Shown: piece by piece, positions 1-9,507 of the stretch
How the letters are laid out: every line of letters starts with the position of its first letter
Position numbering within the stretch: the stretch's first letter is position 1
Origin: Sphingobacterium thalpophilum
GTDB lineage: Bacteria > Bacteroidota > Bacteroidia > Chitinophagales > Chitinophagaceae
Assembly (NCBI GenBank): GCA_945871875.1
Contig: CAMBYC010000003.1
Span: 1-54,843, forward strand
Length of the DNA stretch: 54,843 bases
Direction: 5' to 3'
The notes under the pieces: generated by a model
The model's input: the letters and a program-made list of their open reading frames with translations, nothing else
Told to the model about the DNA's origin: nothing
Databases searched by the model: none
Made by a program: the position numbers and the translations under genes

Positions 1-2245
1 GTAAGGGTTGATTGTATTGACCTCTGGCTAAAATGGTTGTTTTCTTTGGTTTAGACATCTCTTCCATCACCATAATTTCCTTAATGTTTTTTGTAGAATC
101 AGACAATCCGTTTCGGAGGTTTTGAAGGATGGCCATTTCTTTTTGCACCATTGTATCAATGGCTTCCACATAGTAATTGGCGAGCATTTCTTTTTCATTT
201 GCCGAAAGTTGTTGCGGTACTTTTTTTAACCATTCTTCACTTAATTGACCATTTGCCAACCACTGTATTTCTAGGGTTGATAACAATCGATTGTACACCG
301 TAACGTCTGATACTTTTCCGTCTTTGAAACCCACACCCCGCCACCAGCCGCCAACTTGTAGGGCGGGTTCGTTTTTGCGGTAATAAATAATGTCTTTGTA
401 TAATTTGTCTTTAATCACCTCCATAGAAAGTTGTGTTCCATTTTGGTGTAAGTTGAAACCAACAGCACGCGAAGAACCATCATAGGTTAATGTTAGATAA
501 ATCCATTTTTCTCGAGGTACATCGTTTTCGGATAATTTTATAATAGCATTGGAAGGTGCCGTATGTGCCATTAAAATTTCAAACCTATTGTTTTTAAGAT
601 ATACATGAAAACCCTTGAAATTGTATAATCTTTCGCCTTCATTTTTGTGAAAAATCACCCCTTCTTTCATGGTTTTGGGAATCCAAACCCACATTCCAAT
701 ACTAAAAGGCGCCGATTTCCTGAAAACACCTACCGGAAATAAATCAAGATACACATCTCCATCTAATGAAAGAACTTTACCTCCTCGGTCTGCTGCAAAA
801 ACGGGTTTATCTCCATTTTGACCGGCTTCGTGTTTCATTTCGCCAACAATAGCTGTATCCAATTGGTTCCGCAAATTGCCGTTTAATAGAAACCTCGCTT
901 GTAACCCAATCGTTGGCATTTGTTGGGTAATTAAATGGCGATAACCAAAGTTATTCACCCACTCCTTGGCTACATTGTGGGTTTGTTGTTTCTTCTCTGA
1001 TAAAATTTTTTCTTGAGCAACTATATTGTTTGTTAAATAATGGATGATTTCATCTTGTAGTTCTGTAGGCAAAAGCAATGTGGGCGTGGGTAAATCATCG
1101 TTATATGCAATTTGTCCTGCTTCCAATACATTATTGAAAAAGCTGAACATTTCGTAATAATTCTTCTGCGAAATAGGGTCGTATTTATGGTCGTGGCATC
1201 TTGCACAACCCACAGACATTGCCATAAGGGCTTCACCAAATGTATTGGTTCTGTCCATTACATATTCCGTTTGAAATTCTTCTTCCACGATGCCACCTTC
1301 TGTATTTTGCGGGTGGTTTCTGTTGAAAGCCGTTGCAATGATCATGCTTTTGGTAGGATTCGGAATTAAATCGCCGGCAAGTTGCTCTTTTACAAAGCGA
1401 TCATAAGGCATATTGTTGTTGAATGCCTCAATTACCCAATCTCGGTAAGGCGACATATCCCTGATTTTATCTACCGTATAGCCATGTGAATCTGCAAATC
1501 TGGCGAGGTCGAGCCAATCAGATGCCATCCTTTCGCCATAGTGCGGCGTTTTGAGCAAACGATCCACTTGTTTTTCGTAGGCATTTTTGCTGGAATCATT
1601 AAGGAATGCGTCAATTTCGTTAATAGTTGGTGGCAAGCCAATGATGTCTAAGCTTAAACGCCTAAGCAGCAATTCTTTATTTGCTTTTTTTGTAGGTTGA
1701 AGGTTTAAGTCTCTCAGTTTTGCCCTAACAAATTGATCGATAGGATGATTGGTTGCGTAAATACCATCTAGAACTGGAGGGTCAATCTTTTTTGGTTTCA
1801 CAAACGCCCAATGAGGCTGGTATTCGGCACCTTGATAAATCCACTTTGCCAAAATCGCTTTCTCTTTTGCAGAGAGGGATAGATGCGAGTTGATTGAAGG
1901 CATCACATATTCGGGATCTTTGGAAACAATGCGGTGAAAGACTTCACTTTTGTTGAGATTGCCTGGATATATGGCATATTTACCCGGACTTTCAGGCAAT
2001 TCGTCGTATGCGGCTTTCATAATATCCAATCTTAGTCCAGCTTTTTGTTTTGCTTTATCAGGACCGTGGCAAGCAAAACATTTATCAGACAAAATAGGTT
2101 TAACATGTTGGTTGTAATCTAATTTGGTATTGATTTTATTGTACTCTGTCGCCACATCGGGTGGCATTACAGGATCTTTATCAGCTATTGCAGCTGTTAC
2201 CACTAAAGTGATGAAAATGCCTAATATAAATTTTAAACGCATCAT
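1..2245 (-). CDS. PSCyt1/DUF1549/LamG protein (planctomycete-type cytochrome c, PSD1 family), 3' end outside window
   Basis: This is the N-terminal 748 codons of a large secreted protein; the reading frame is still open at base 1. After a short signal peptide (residues 1-21) there is a c-type heme motif CFACH at residues 56-60 (PSCyt1 domain). A DUF1549 (PSCyt2) region follows at roughly 130-370, with a second CARCH motif near residue 345. A LamG/concanavalin-like jelly roll follows at about 420-580. The DUF1553 (PSD1) domain expected at the C terminus would lie beyond the window. The family is common in Planctomycetes and Bacteroidota next to DUF1501 genes; its biochemical role is not established, though oxidative attack on glycans has been suggested. 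Two in-frame ATGs (2245 and 2242) are available. I chose 2245 because it lies one base after the stop codon of the upstream gene, which implies translational coupling. Confidence 0.88.
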   Translation of the reverse strand, partial: MMRLKFILGIFITLVVTAAIADKDPVMPPDVATEYNKINTKLDYNQHVKPILSDKCFACHGPDKAKQKAGLRLDIMKAAYDELPESPGKYAIYPGNLNKSEVFHRIVSKDPEYVMPSINSHLSLSAKEKAILAKWIYQGAEYQPHWAFVKPKKIDPPVLDGIYATNHPIDQFVRAKLRDLNLQPTKKANKELLLRRLSLDIIGLPPTINEIDAFLNDSSKNAYEKQVDRLLKTPHYGERMASDWLDLARFADSHGYTVDKIRDMSPYRDWVIEAFNNNMPYDRFVKEQLAGDLIPNPTKSMIIATAFNRNHPQNTEGGIVEEEFQTEYVMDRTNTFGEALMAMSVGCARCHDHKYDPISQKNYYEMFSFFNNVLEAGQIAYNDDLPTPTLLLPTELQDEIIHYLTNNIVAQEKILSEKKQQTHNVAKEWVNNFGYRHLITQQMPTIGLQARFLLNGNLRNQLDTAIVGEMKHEAGQNGDKPVFAADRGGKVLSLDGDVYLDLFPVGVFRKSAPFSIGMWVWIPKTMKEGVIFHKNEGERLYNFKGFHVYLKNNRFEILMAHTAPSNAIIKLSENDVPREKWIYLTLTYDGSSRAVGFNLHQNGTQLSMEVIKDKLYKDIIYYRKNEPALQVGGWWRGVGFKDGKVSDVTVYNRLLSTLEIQWLANGQLSEEWLKKVPQQLSANEKEMLANYYVEAIDTMVQKEMAILQNLRNGLSDSTKNIKEIMVMEEMSKPKKTTILARGQYNQPL

Positions 2246-2246
2246 T

Positions 2247-3662
2247 TTATTTTGTTTTAAGGCTATCAGGGGTTTTCCATATAAACAATCCAGCTTCAAT
2301 AATCAATTTGGGAATTTGTAGCGATAAGGCATTTAATCCCGACTGGGTTACATTGGTTTTCCAGAGATAAATTTTTTTCAGCTGTTTACTATTATACAAA
2401 GCATTCAATCCTCTATCAGAAATAGAAGTATTGTATAAGTTCAATATTTCCAATGCTGGAAACTTAATAATGTCTGTTAGTCCGATATCTGTGATAGAAG
2501 TATTATCCAGATACAGTGTATGTACATTGTTAAAAGAAGCAAGTAAATGAAGTTGCTCATCCGTAATCTTTTTTCCACTGAATTTGAGTACAACTGCCTG
2601 GTTTTTGAGCGCATTCAATCCAATCAGCATTGAATCTTCTAAATTGGCAACATGTACAAAATTGATGGAAAGAGCCCCACTATTGTCTTTTATTGGCGTA
2701 ATAATGATGCCATTTGACTTTAGTTGAGTGATGATGTTTTCATTGCCGGGAAGGATTTCTTTTGATGGTTCCGATTTAATTGGCACAATAGATGTTGTTG
2801 ATAAAAGGGATTCATCTTTTACTGGAGCAAAACTTACTTCCTTTGGTATAGGTTTTACAATTTCTGAAGTAGAAGAAATAGTTATGGGTTCAAAGGGTGC
2901 ACCTTGTAGAATCCATTGTTTTATTAGTTCGATTTCATGGCCGGTCAGTTGTTTTTTACCTTTGGGCGGCATGTGTTTTTCATCCTCTAATGGTAAAATG
3001 AGGTGCGTATACAACATGCTATTTTCTAGATTCTTGGGAAAAAAAATGGGTCCATTTTTTCCACCCTTTAAGATAAAATCTTTTGTATCTAAACGAAGTC
3101 CATTCTTTTTTTTAATGGATGAATGACAGTTGTAACATTTATTTTGTAGAATCGGGGCGATAACGTTGCGATAAGGAAAAATTTGATGAGCCACTTGTTT
3201 TTGAGGCAAAACGGTATCGGATATTGATTTCGTAAGTGTATCCAAGGACGTGATGATGGTATCAGCGTCTGGTGTTTTATTTTCAGATGATGAGAATAAG
3301 TACCCTTCTCCATGGGTAAGTGTACCACCGAAATGTGCTGCAATCGACATTATAATTACGGTAATCCACACTAAAATTTTACGGTAAGACTTAATAATCC
3401 AAGCTGAAAAACACAAAATACAAGTTGCGATCCCTAGCCATTGGTGTTTAGAAACCAATAATTGGTCATAATCGCCCGATTGAGCCAATAAATAACCAGT
3501 AATACAAGCCGCGAGAGAAGCCATCGAAGCCACTGCGAGTGCCAATTTAAGTGCAGTTGACATTCCATTGCTGTAATTTGTAGGAAGCACCGTTATCAAA
3601 AAGGCAAACAACAATATTCCAATTGGGATATGGACCAATAAAGGATGGAGGTGAGCAAGCAT
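2247..3662 (-). CDS. DUF2231-type membrane protein fused to a cytochrome c (PSCyt1) domain and leucine-rich repeats
   Basis: The 471-residue protein starts with four hydrophobic segments (about residues 8-27, 37-60, 75-92 and 96-112) carrying the HPLLVHIPIG start typical of DUF2231 membrane domains. A periplasmic c-type heme motif CYNCH follows at residues 176-180, with the GLRLD and MPPKGKKQL features of PSCyt1 domains. The C-terminal part, about residues 330-465, contains leucine-rich repeats (LYLDNTSITDIGL, LNLYNTSISDRGL). The gene ends one base before the start of the PSCyt1/DUF1549 gene, so the two are very probably co-translated. The likely role is a membrane-anchored electron-transfer or scaffold partner of that protein; this is inferred from context. 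The heme motif and LRRs are seen directly. Start ATG 3662 gives the canonical DUF2231 beginning. Confidence 0.85.
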   Translation of the reverse strand: MLAHLHPLLVHIPIGILLFAFLITVLPTNYSNGMSTALKLALAVASMASLAACITGYLLAQSGDYDQLLVSKHQWLGIATCILCFSAWIIKSYRKILVWITVIIMSIAAHFGGTLTHGEGYLFSSSENKTPDADTIITSLDTLTKSISDTVLPQKQVAHQIFPYRNVIAPILQNKCYNCHSSIKKKNGLRLDTKDFILKGGKNGPIFFPKNLENSMLYTHLILPLEDEKHMPPKGKKQLTGHEIELIKQWILQGAPFEPITISSTSEIVKPIPKEVSFAPVKDESLLSTTSIVPIKSEPSKEILPGNENIITQLKSNGIIITPIKDNSGALSINFVHVANLEDSMLIGLNALKNQAVVLKFSGKKITDEQLHLLASFNNVHTLYLDNTSITDIGLTDIIKFPALEILNLYNTSISDRGLNALYNSKQLKKIYLWKTNVTQSGLNALSLQIPKLIIEAGLFIWKTPDSLKTK

Positions 3663-3910
3663 ACTTACGATTGAATCATCAAACTACAATTTACAAACTT
3701 CAATAGTAGAATTTACTATTTTTCCTGAGAAGATTTTTGAAATTACTTATTTTTTCAATCTTTTCAATTTTTCTTCTACGTAATTTGAGATAAAACCAAG
3801 TGGGCAAATCTATTTCAAAAAATTGCTGATCATCCTATAACTTTAAAGCTGATTCGTTATTTGAGGGAATAATGAATTGAAATCTTCTACAGACTCAACA
3901 ACATAAAGAC

Positions 3911-5869
3911 ATGAAAAAGCGCATCGTCATTGTTTTTTTATTGGTAACACTTGTTATCCCTAGTTTTGCTTCACCTCTTTTGCCTACCCATTTTGAAAAG
4001 AAGGATGTATGGCATGGTTTTGAACGTATACAATTTACATTTCAAGGTAGAGAAGCATGGATTATACAACCTACTAAAGCTTTAGATGGCAATCCATGGA
4101 TTTTAAAAGCATATTTCCCTGATTGGCATACAGAAATGGATTCTATGTTGTTATCACGTGGCTTTTATGTTGCATATATCAACGCCAATAATTTATATGG
4201 TTCGCCCGAAGCCATGCATATTTGGGATGATTTTTATGCTTTTTTAACCACCGAAAAAAAATTTGCACCCAAAGTAGCACTTGAAGGCATCAGTAGAGGT
4301 GGTTTATATGTATACAATTGGGCAAAACGCAATCCTTTAAAAGTATCGTGCATCTATGCAGAAGCCCCAGTTTGTGATGTAAAAAGCTGGCCAGGTGGAA
4401 AAGGTACAGGAAAAGGAGCTCTGGCAGAATGGCAAGAGCTACAGAAATGTTATCGGATGACGGAAGCGGAACTTTTGGCTTTTCAAGACAATCCAATTGA
4501 CCATTTAGAAGGACTTGCCGCTTGTAAAGTTCCAGTATTGCATTCCATCGGTTTAAACGATAAAATTGTGCCCAACATCGAAAACACTTTTTTACTCATC
4601 GATAGATATGTTCGCTTGGGTGGCATTGCAACCATTGTGCCCATGACCAAAGGTGCACAAGAACTGGAAGGTCATCATTTTAAGATAGATAACCCCCAAC
4701 GCATTGTAGACTTTATTGCGGCCAATTCCTTTCCTGTTCAAAAGACGATTGACGCTGGAACATTTCATGTTACAAGATCCTCATTACAAAACAGTTATAT
4801 CCAGTTTACAAAAAACAAAACCGGTCGTGTGGCGTTTATGGGTGGATCCATTACAGAAGGGCATGGGTGGCGGGAGAAAGTTTGCCAATTCCTTACCGAA
4901 CGTTTTCCTGAAACCAAATTTGAGTTCATCAATGCTGGCATTTCCTCTACAGGTAGCACACCTGGAGCTTTTAGATTGGCTTCGGATGTTTTGCAAAAGG
5001 GAAACATTGATCTGTTTTTTGAAGAAGCCGCTGTTAACGACCGAACAAATGGATTTGATCCAACCGCACAATTGCGCGGAATGGAAGGAATAATTCGCCA
5101 TGCCAAAATCAGCAACCCTAAAATGGATATCATCTTGATGCATTGCGTCGATCCAGATAAAATTTCAGAGTATAGAAATGGAAAAGTTCCTGCTGAAATC
5201 CGCAACCATGAAATGATAGCTGCACATTACAAAATCAACACCATTAATTGGGCAAAAGAGGTTACCGAAAGAATAAATGCCGGTGAATTTAACTGGAAAG
5301 AAGATTTTAAAGACTTACATCCTTCGCTGTTTGGACAAGAAGTATATACCAGATCAATTAACCAATTTCTTTTCAACGGATACCATATCATTCCAACAGA
5401 TGCATTACCCGTTGAAAACCCATTGCCAAAGGCTTTCGAACCCTTTAATTATTCCAAAGGGATGTATCTACCTGTAAACAATGCTTCCCAGCTAAGCAAA
5501 TGGGTGTTGGTAGACAATTGGGTACCAAACGACGGTGCAGGAAGCCGCAAGCAATTTGTACACCTACCTGCATTGGTAACGGAAGATGCTGGTGCTAGTT
5601 TGGAATTGTCATTCAAAGGCACTGCCATCGGCATTTGTATCGCTTCTGGTCCAGATGCTGGAATTATTGAATACAGCATTGATGGAAAACCATTTAAGCG
5701 ACGTGAACTTTTTACCCAATGGAGTTCCTACTTGCATCTTCCTTGGTATATTATGTTGGATGATACCTTGAAAAACAAAAACCATCACCTAATTATCAGA
5801 ATGGCAAAGGAACACAATGAAAAAAGTAAAGGCAACGCCTGTAGAATACTACATTTTTTAGTAAATTAA
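3911..5869 (+). CDS. Secreted two-domain esterase: alpha/beta hydrolase plus SGNH/GDSL hydrolase
   Basis: The protein has 652 residues with a signal peptide (1-20). The N-terminal half is an alpha/beta-hydrolase: nucleophile elbow GISRGG with Ser128, a candidate acid Asp217 (GLND) and a candidate His255/256 (EGHH). The second half is an SGNH hydrolase: block I GGSITEG with Ser313, block II glycine in NAGISSTG, block III Asn376 (AVND) and the Asp467/His470 pair in DLHPS. The last 120 residues resemble a beta-rich accessory domain. Both active sites look complete, so this could be a double carbohydrate esterase that removes acyl groups from polysaccharides; the substrate is not readable from sequence. 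It is the only plus-strand gene in this part of the window and is divergent from the cytochrome pair. Start ATG 3911 gives a textbook signal peptide. Confidence 0.85.
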   Translation: MKKRIVIVFLLVTLVIPSFASPLLPTHFEKKDVWHGFERIQFTFQGREAWIIQPTKALDGNPWILKAYFPDWHTEMDSMLLSRGFYVAYINANNLYGSPEAMHIWDDFYAFLTTEKKFAPKVALEGISRGGLYVYNWAKRNPLKVSCIYAEAPVCDVKSWPGGKGTGKGALAEWQELQKCYRMTEAELLAFQDNPIDHLEGLAACKVPVLHSIGLNDKIVPNIENTFLLIDRYVRLGGIATIVPMTKGAQELEGHHFKIDNPQRIVDFIAANSFPVQKTIDAGTFHVTRSSLQNSYIQFTKNKTGRVAFMGGSITEGHGWREKVCQFLTERFPETKFEFINAGISSTGSTPGAFRLASDVLQKGNIDLFFEEAAVNDRTNGFDPTAQLRGMEGIIRHAKISNPKMDIILMHCVDPDKISEYRNGKVPAEIRNHEMIAAHYKINTINWAKEVTERINAGEFNWKEDFKDLHPSLFGQEVYTRSINQFLFNGYHIIPTDALPVENPLPKAFEPFNYSKGMYLPVNNASQLSKWVLVDNWVPNDGAGSRKQFVHLPALVTEDAGASLELSFKGTAIGICIASGPDAGIIEYSIDGKPFKRRELFTQWSSYLHLPWYIMLDDTLKNKNHHLIIRMAKEHNEKSKGNACRILHFLVN

Positions 5870-5882
5870 TAGTTTAGTATCT

Positions 5883-5928
5883 GAAATCACGGGATTTTTT
5901 TGAAATATTATTATAAATCCTGTGATTC
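5883..5928. terminator. Hairpin between convergent genes
   Basis: Arms 5883-5897 and 5915-5928 pair over about 14 base pairs with one bulge and one G-U pair. The stem covers the gap between the plus-strand esterase stop and the last codons of the minus-strand O-antigen ligase gene. No clear U-run follows on either strand, so its action as a terminator is an inference from position. Confidence 0.4.
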
Positions 5929-7344
5929 TTGATTCCTAATTCCTAATTCGAAATTAATTAGTGTGCCGGCACATAGATAGAAAATTGAGCCAATTTTATC
6001 GGTTTCGATGAGATCGCTTACAAATATTAATGTGCCTATCATTGCCAAAATGCATCCAATTGCCAATGCCAATTGCTTGTGAAAGATATTTTTCTGGGAA
6101 TGGTAATATTTTTGACTTGTAATCAACATTGTAAAAAACAATGCTACAAACAATATCAAACCCGGAATGCCTTGTTCTGCCAATTGCATCAAAAAATAAT
6201 TGTGTACTGTTGAGTGTTCAGGATTGTTGCTGACATACGTTTTGAAGGCATTAACTGTATAGCCACGATAATTGTTGTAAAAGGTATTTGGACCAAAACC
6301 TGTTATTGGATGACTTTTTGCCATTTTCCAAGCTGCAATCCAACGGTAAAACCTTTCAACTGCTGATAAATCTTTCATGGTGTAAGTGGCTTCCAAATGT
6401 TCACTTAAATCAGCGTGATAAATAGTTTTTTCATAATTGGGCGTGAATTTCATGTAATTGTTATTGCTCATCAACCAAATACCTGCAACAATTACCATAA
6501 AACTGGCTCCAAGCAACAACCAATGAAGAATTTTTTTTCTAATGGCAAAAACTATAATCAATCCAACAATTAAAGCCAACCAAGCCCCTCTTGCATAACT
6601 AAAATACAAACCTATAAGAAACAATCCCAAAAGTAGTTGCCACAACAATTTTATCTTGGAATCAATCTGCATTAAAGCATATAAAACCGGTATCAAACAA
6701 ACCAATAAAGCACTGTAGTTAACATGATTCCTAAAAAATGGTCCATTAATTTTATTCACCCGCTCAAATGAAAACCCAGATAAACTATGTCTAATCAAGA
6801 TTATGATCACCGCAAAAGCCATTGGAATAATTAAGCATTTTGCCAATTTTATATAATCTGTTTTAGATTTAACAAACATTAATATACCCACACAAAAAGG
6901 GACGATATACCATATTTTAGCCAACAGATATTTAAACGAAAGTATTGGATGTGTTGAAAACAATGTTGAAATTATCGTCCAACAAAAACTTGCTGCCAAC
7001 AACAGGGTTATTGGATGTTGAACAATGTTTAATGGAATTTTTTTTCTATATGTAATGATTAAAACAACTAAAATAGTTATCACCCACATCAAAGGTTCAT
7101 CAGGAAAATCTGTTCCTAATGAGGGTGTAATTTGCAATTCAGTAGATAATGGAATTGATGCGATAAGTAAAAAGTAAAAAGATTTAGGATAAACAAAAGC
7201 CAATGTTATTAATAAAACAACAGGCACAACACACAACCAAATATAATGTCCTAAAAAAATTGCTGTTGCAACCGACAATAAAAATACAATTGCCAATAAT
7301 ATTGGCGACCATCTTAATTGTTTGGTTATTGCATTAGTTGACAT
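5911..7344 (-). CDS. O-antigen ligase/polymerase family membrane protein (Wzy_C)
   Basis: A 477-residue integral membrane protein with about 11-13 hydrophobic segments. A large soluble loop at about residues 305-385 contains the hallmark GFGPNTFYNNYRGY stretch and a VHNYFLMQLAEQGIPGL segment, as in O-antigen ligase-related proteins (PF04932). Such proteins polymerise or ligate lipid-linked glycans at the periplasmic face of the inner membrane. The gene overlaps the end of the Wzz-like gene by 11 bases and is the last gene of the Lrp-flippase-Wzz-ligase set. Polymerase versus ligase cannot be decided from sequence alone. With a flippase and chain-length regulator next to it, a Wzy-type polymerase is the more natural reading. 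Confidence 0.85.
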   Translation of the reverse strand: MSTNAITKQLRWSPILLAIVFLLSVATAIFLGHYIWLCVVPVVLLITLAFVYPKSFYFLLIASIPLSTELQITPSLGTDFPDEPLMWVITILVVLIITYRKKIPLNIVQHPITLLLAASFCWTIISTLFSTHPILSFKYLLAKIWYIVPFCVGILMFVKSKTDYIKLAKCLIIPMAFAVIIILIRHSLSGFSFERVNKINGPFFRNHVNYSALLVCLIPVLYALMQIDSKIKLLWQLLLGLFLIGLYFSYARGAWLALIVGLIIVFAIRKKILHWLLLGASFMVIVAGIWLMSNNNYMKFTPNYEKTIYHADLSEHLEATYTMKDLSAVERFYRWIAAWKMAKSHPITGFGPNTFYNNYRGYTVNAFKTYVSNNPEHSTVHNYFLMQLAEQGIPGLILFVALFFTMLITSQKYYHSQKNIFHKQLALAIGCILAMIGTLIFVSDLIETDKIGSIFYLCAGTLINFELGIRNQESQDL

Positions 7345-8161
7345 GGGTAGATTTCACGTTCAACCGACCGAATAATATTACCCAAACAATACTGCAAAAA
7401 GCCGCGGCAACCATAGTGGCAATTGCAATTAATACTGTTTTGGGTTTGTCTGCAACAGGAGAAACACTTGGTTGTTCAACAACAAAAGCTGTAGGCGGAG
7501 TGTTTATGATTGCCAATTGGTAATTAGATACCGAAGATTTCAAAGTGCTGATTTCATTTTCAAGTATTGCACGATCATCAACTGATGTTTTATCCAGCTT
7601 ATTTAATTTCAAACTTTTAAGTTCTAGAGCTTCTTGAAGTTTTTGTAGCGATTGTGTATAAAAATCAATAATTTGTTGTTTACCAACATCTTGTGTATGT
7701 TGAATGATAGAAATTGTAATTGCCTTTGCTGTTGCAGTGTCTTTATCCCACACCATAAGTTTAATTTCACCGAATTCGGTTGATACAATTTCAATATTTT
7801 TAGACAATTTTTTTAGGGAGTTGTATCTGTTGTTATTTTTTTTATTAAGATGATAATGGTTTGTTAGTGAAAGAGAATCAACAGTTGGCAATAAAACTTG
7901 GGAAGATTGCATAATTGCGTGAATTCTATCAGCATCATCAGAATTACCATAATTACTGTACAATTCTTGGATATTGCTATCAAACAAACGATGTTTATCC
8001 ATCAATTTAGAATTAGCGGGCAATAATGTTGCTGAAGCCTTATATTCTTTGGTTACCAAAAAGCAAAAACCAGCTGCAATTGCTCCGGCAACAATGGTTA
8101 AAAAGATAATTTTCCAACGGTAATAAAATAGTATCGGTAAAAATGAGTTAGAATCTGTCAT
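7334..8161 (-). CDS. Wzz-like polysaccharide co-polymerase (chain-length determinant)
   Basis: From ATG 8161 the protein has 275 residues with the Wzz layout: a short cytoplasmic N terminus, a first membrane segment (about 17-38), a periplasmic domain with a long coiled-coil-like stretch (about 150-220), a proline-rich approach (PPTAFVVEQPSVSPVADKPK) and a second membrane segment near the C terminus. No tyrosine-kinase domain is present. A longer reading frame begins at 8197 but would overlap the flippase gene by 22 bases. The ATG at 8161 starts 14 bases after the flippase stop and gives the usual N terminus (MTDSNSFLPILFYYRWK), so I prefer it. Its role would be setting glycan chain length together with the downstream ligase/polymerase. 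Confidence 0.82.
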   Translation of the reverse strand: MTDSNSFLPILFYYRWKIIFLTIVAGAIAAGFCFLVTKEYKASATLLPANSKLMDKHRLFDSNIQELYSNYGNSDDADRIHAIMQSSQVLLPTVDSLSLTNHYHLNKKNNNRYNSLKKLSKNIEIVSTEFGEIKLMVWDKDTATAKAITISIIQHTQDVGKQQIIDFYTQSLQKLQEALELKSLKLNKLDKTSVDDRAILENEISTLKSSVSNYQLAIINTPPTAFVVEQPSVSPVADKPKTVLIAIATMVAAAFCSIVWVILFGRLNVKSTHVN

Positions 8162-8175
8162 GAATTTTTTTATGA

Positions 8176-9507
8176 TTAAAACAAATGGTTTAAACAAAGC
8201 AACAAAGCTGCTGCAACTGCAAGATAAATCAATAGATCACTGAAAGCAAACTTAATAGTGGTTTGCTTAACGGCATCAAAACATACAACAATTGCATAAA
8301 GTGTTTGGGTAATTACTGCAATCCACATAGCAGCGGATAAACCAAATTGAGGTATAAAGATTAAGTTAAATGTGATATTAATTAGAGCAAAAAATGCACT
8401 AATTATCATAAATCGAATAATATTACCTGTGGCTGTAAGTAATGTGCCGTAGATGTGCACCAATCCAAGTGCGGGAAGCGTAAACAATAAAACAGCAATA
8501 ACATTACCGGCGGAAATATCTCTACCATTGTATAAAAGATTATTGACATCATCAGACCAATGTGCAACTACAATAGCAATGCACAAAGAAGAGAGCATCA
8601 AAACATGTCGGCACATTCTAATTAAGGGAGCTAATGCATTTTTATCGGGCCATCGATTGGCGATATAAGGAAGTAAAAAACTAGAGATAAGAAATCCACC
8701 CATATTGATGGCATCAACCAAACGATAGCCAGAGGCATAAATACCGGCTTTATAAGCACCGTTGGGGAGTAGTCTTTCTAATAAAAAACCATCTGTTCGG
8801 GAATGCATCGACATGAAGAAATAGGTCAAAGCGAAGGGCAAGCTTCCTTTCAGCAATGAAAAATTTATTAAACTACCTGAAAACTGCTTTAGGTTAAGCT
8901 GTGTTTTAGTAAGGAAATACAGGCATAACAAAATGGCAATCAATAATCCAGCAATTTGAATCCAAACAAAGGTTTCGATAGAAATATTTAGTTTCCATCC
9001 TAGAAAGTAAAAACCTATTCCAGCGATGATGGTAGCAAAAATTTTATCGACAGCCGAGACAATTGCATCAGCGGAAAATTGTTGGGTTGCAGATAAAATA
9101 GCTCTTAACCAAAGCAAGAAACTGGTAACAATTTGGAAAAGTACCAATAACCAAAACAAATAACCAGTAGAAACTCCTGTGGAAATTGCAATAAAAAATA
9201 TAACCAATGCAAAACAGGCACTCAACAACCATTTGATTACAAAAGATTGTAGTATTAATTTGTTTAATAGAGGCAAATTTCCGGAAGCGGTTTTGTTGAA
9301 ATAGGGGGTTATACCCATATCCAACATAAAATTCAAAACCAAACTAAGGTTCATAAAGGCGAAATAAGTACCATATACCTTATAACCAGTAATGTTTTGA
9401 ACTTGCCTGTCAACACCAAAAATCCATAGCGGTTTTATGATGCCGTTCAAGAAAATGAGCAGCAGCAATGATTTTAGGAAAGGCAAAGGAATTTGGAACC
9501 TTTTCAT
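8176..9507 (-). CDS. Polysaccharide flippase (Wzx/MATE-like oligosaccharide exporter)
   Basis: The protein has 443 residues, with about 12 hydrophobic segments spread evenly over its length as in the polysaccharide-biosynthesis (PST) branch of the MOP flippases. It would move a lipid-linked oligosaccharide across the inner membrane before polymerisation. The start codon overlaps the stop codon of the Lrp/AsnC gene (TAATG), so the regulator and flippase are translated as a coupled unit. The Wzz-like gene follows 14 bases downstream. No glycosyltransferases are present in the window, so the sugar assembly genes must be elsewhere. Confidence 0.85.
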   Translation of the reverse strand: MKRFQIPLPFLKSLLLLIFLNGIIKPLWIFGVDRQVQNITGYKVYGTYFAFMNLSLVLNFMLDMGITPYFNKTASGNLPLLNKLILQSFVIKWLLSACFALVIFFIAISTGVSTGYLFWLLVLFQIVTSFLLWLRAILSATQQFSADAIVSAVDKIFATIIAGIGFYFLGWKLNISIETFVWIQIAGLLIAILLCLYFLTKTQLNLKQFSGSLINFSLLKGSLPFALTYFFMSMHSRTDGFLLERLLPNGAYKAGIYASGYRLVDAINMGGFLISSFLLPYIANRWPDKNALAPLIRMCRHVLMLSSLCIAIVVAHWSDDVNNLLYNGRDISAGNVIAVLLFTLPALGLVHIYGTLLTATGNIIRFMIISAFFALINITFNLIFIPQFGLSAAMWIAVITQTLYAIVVCFDAVKQTTIKFAFSDLLIYLAVAAALLLCLNHLF

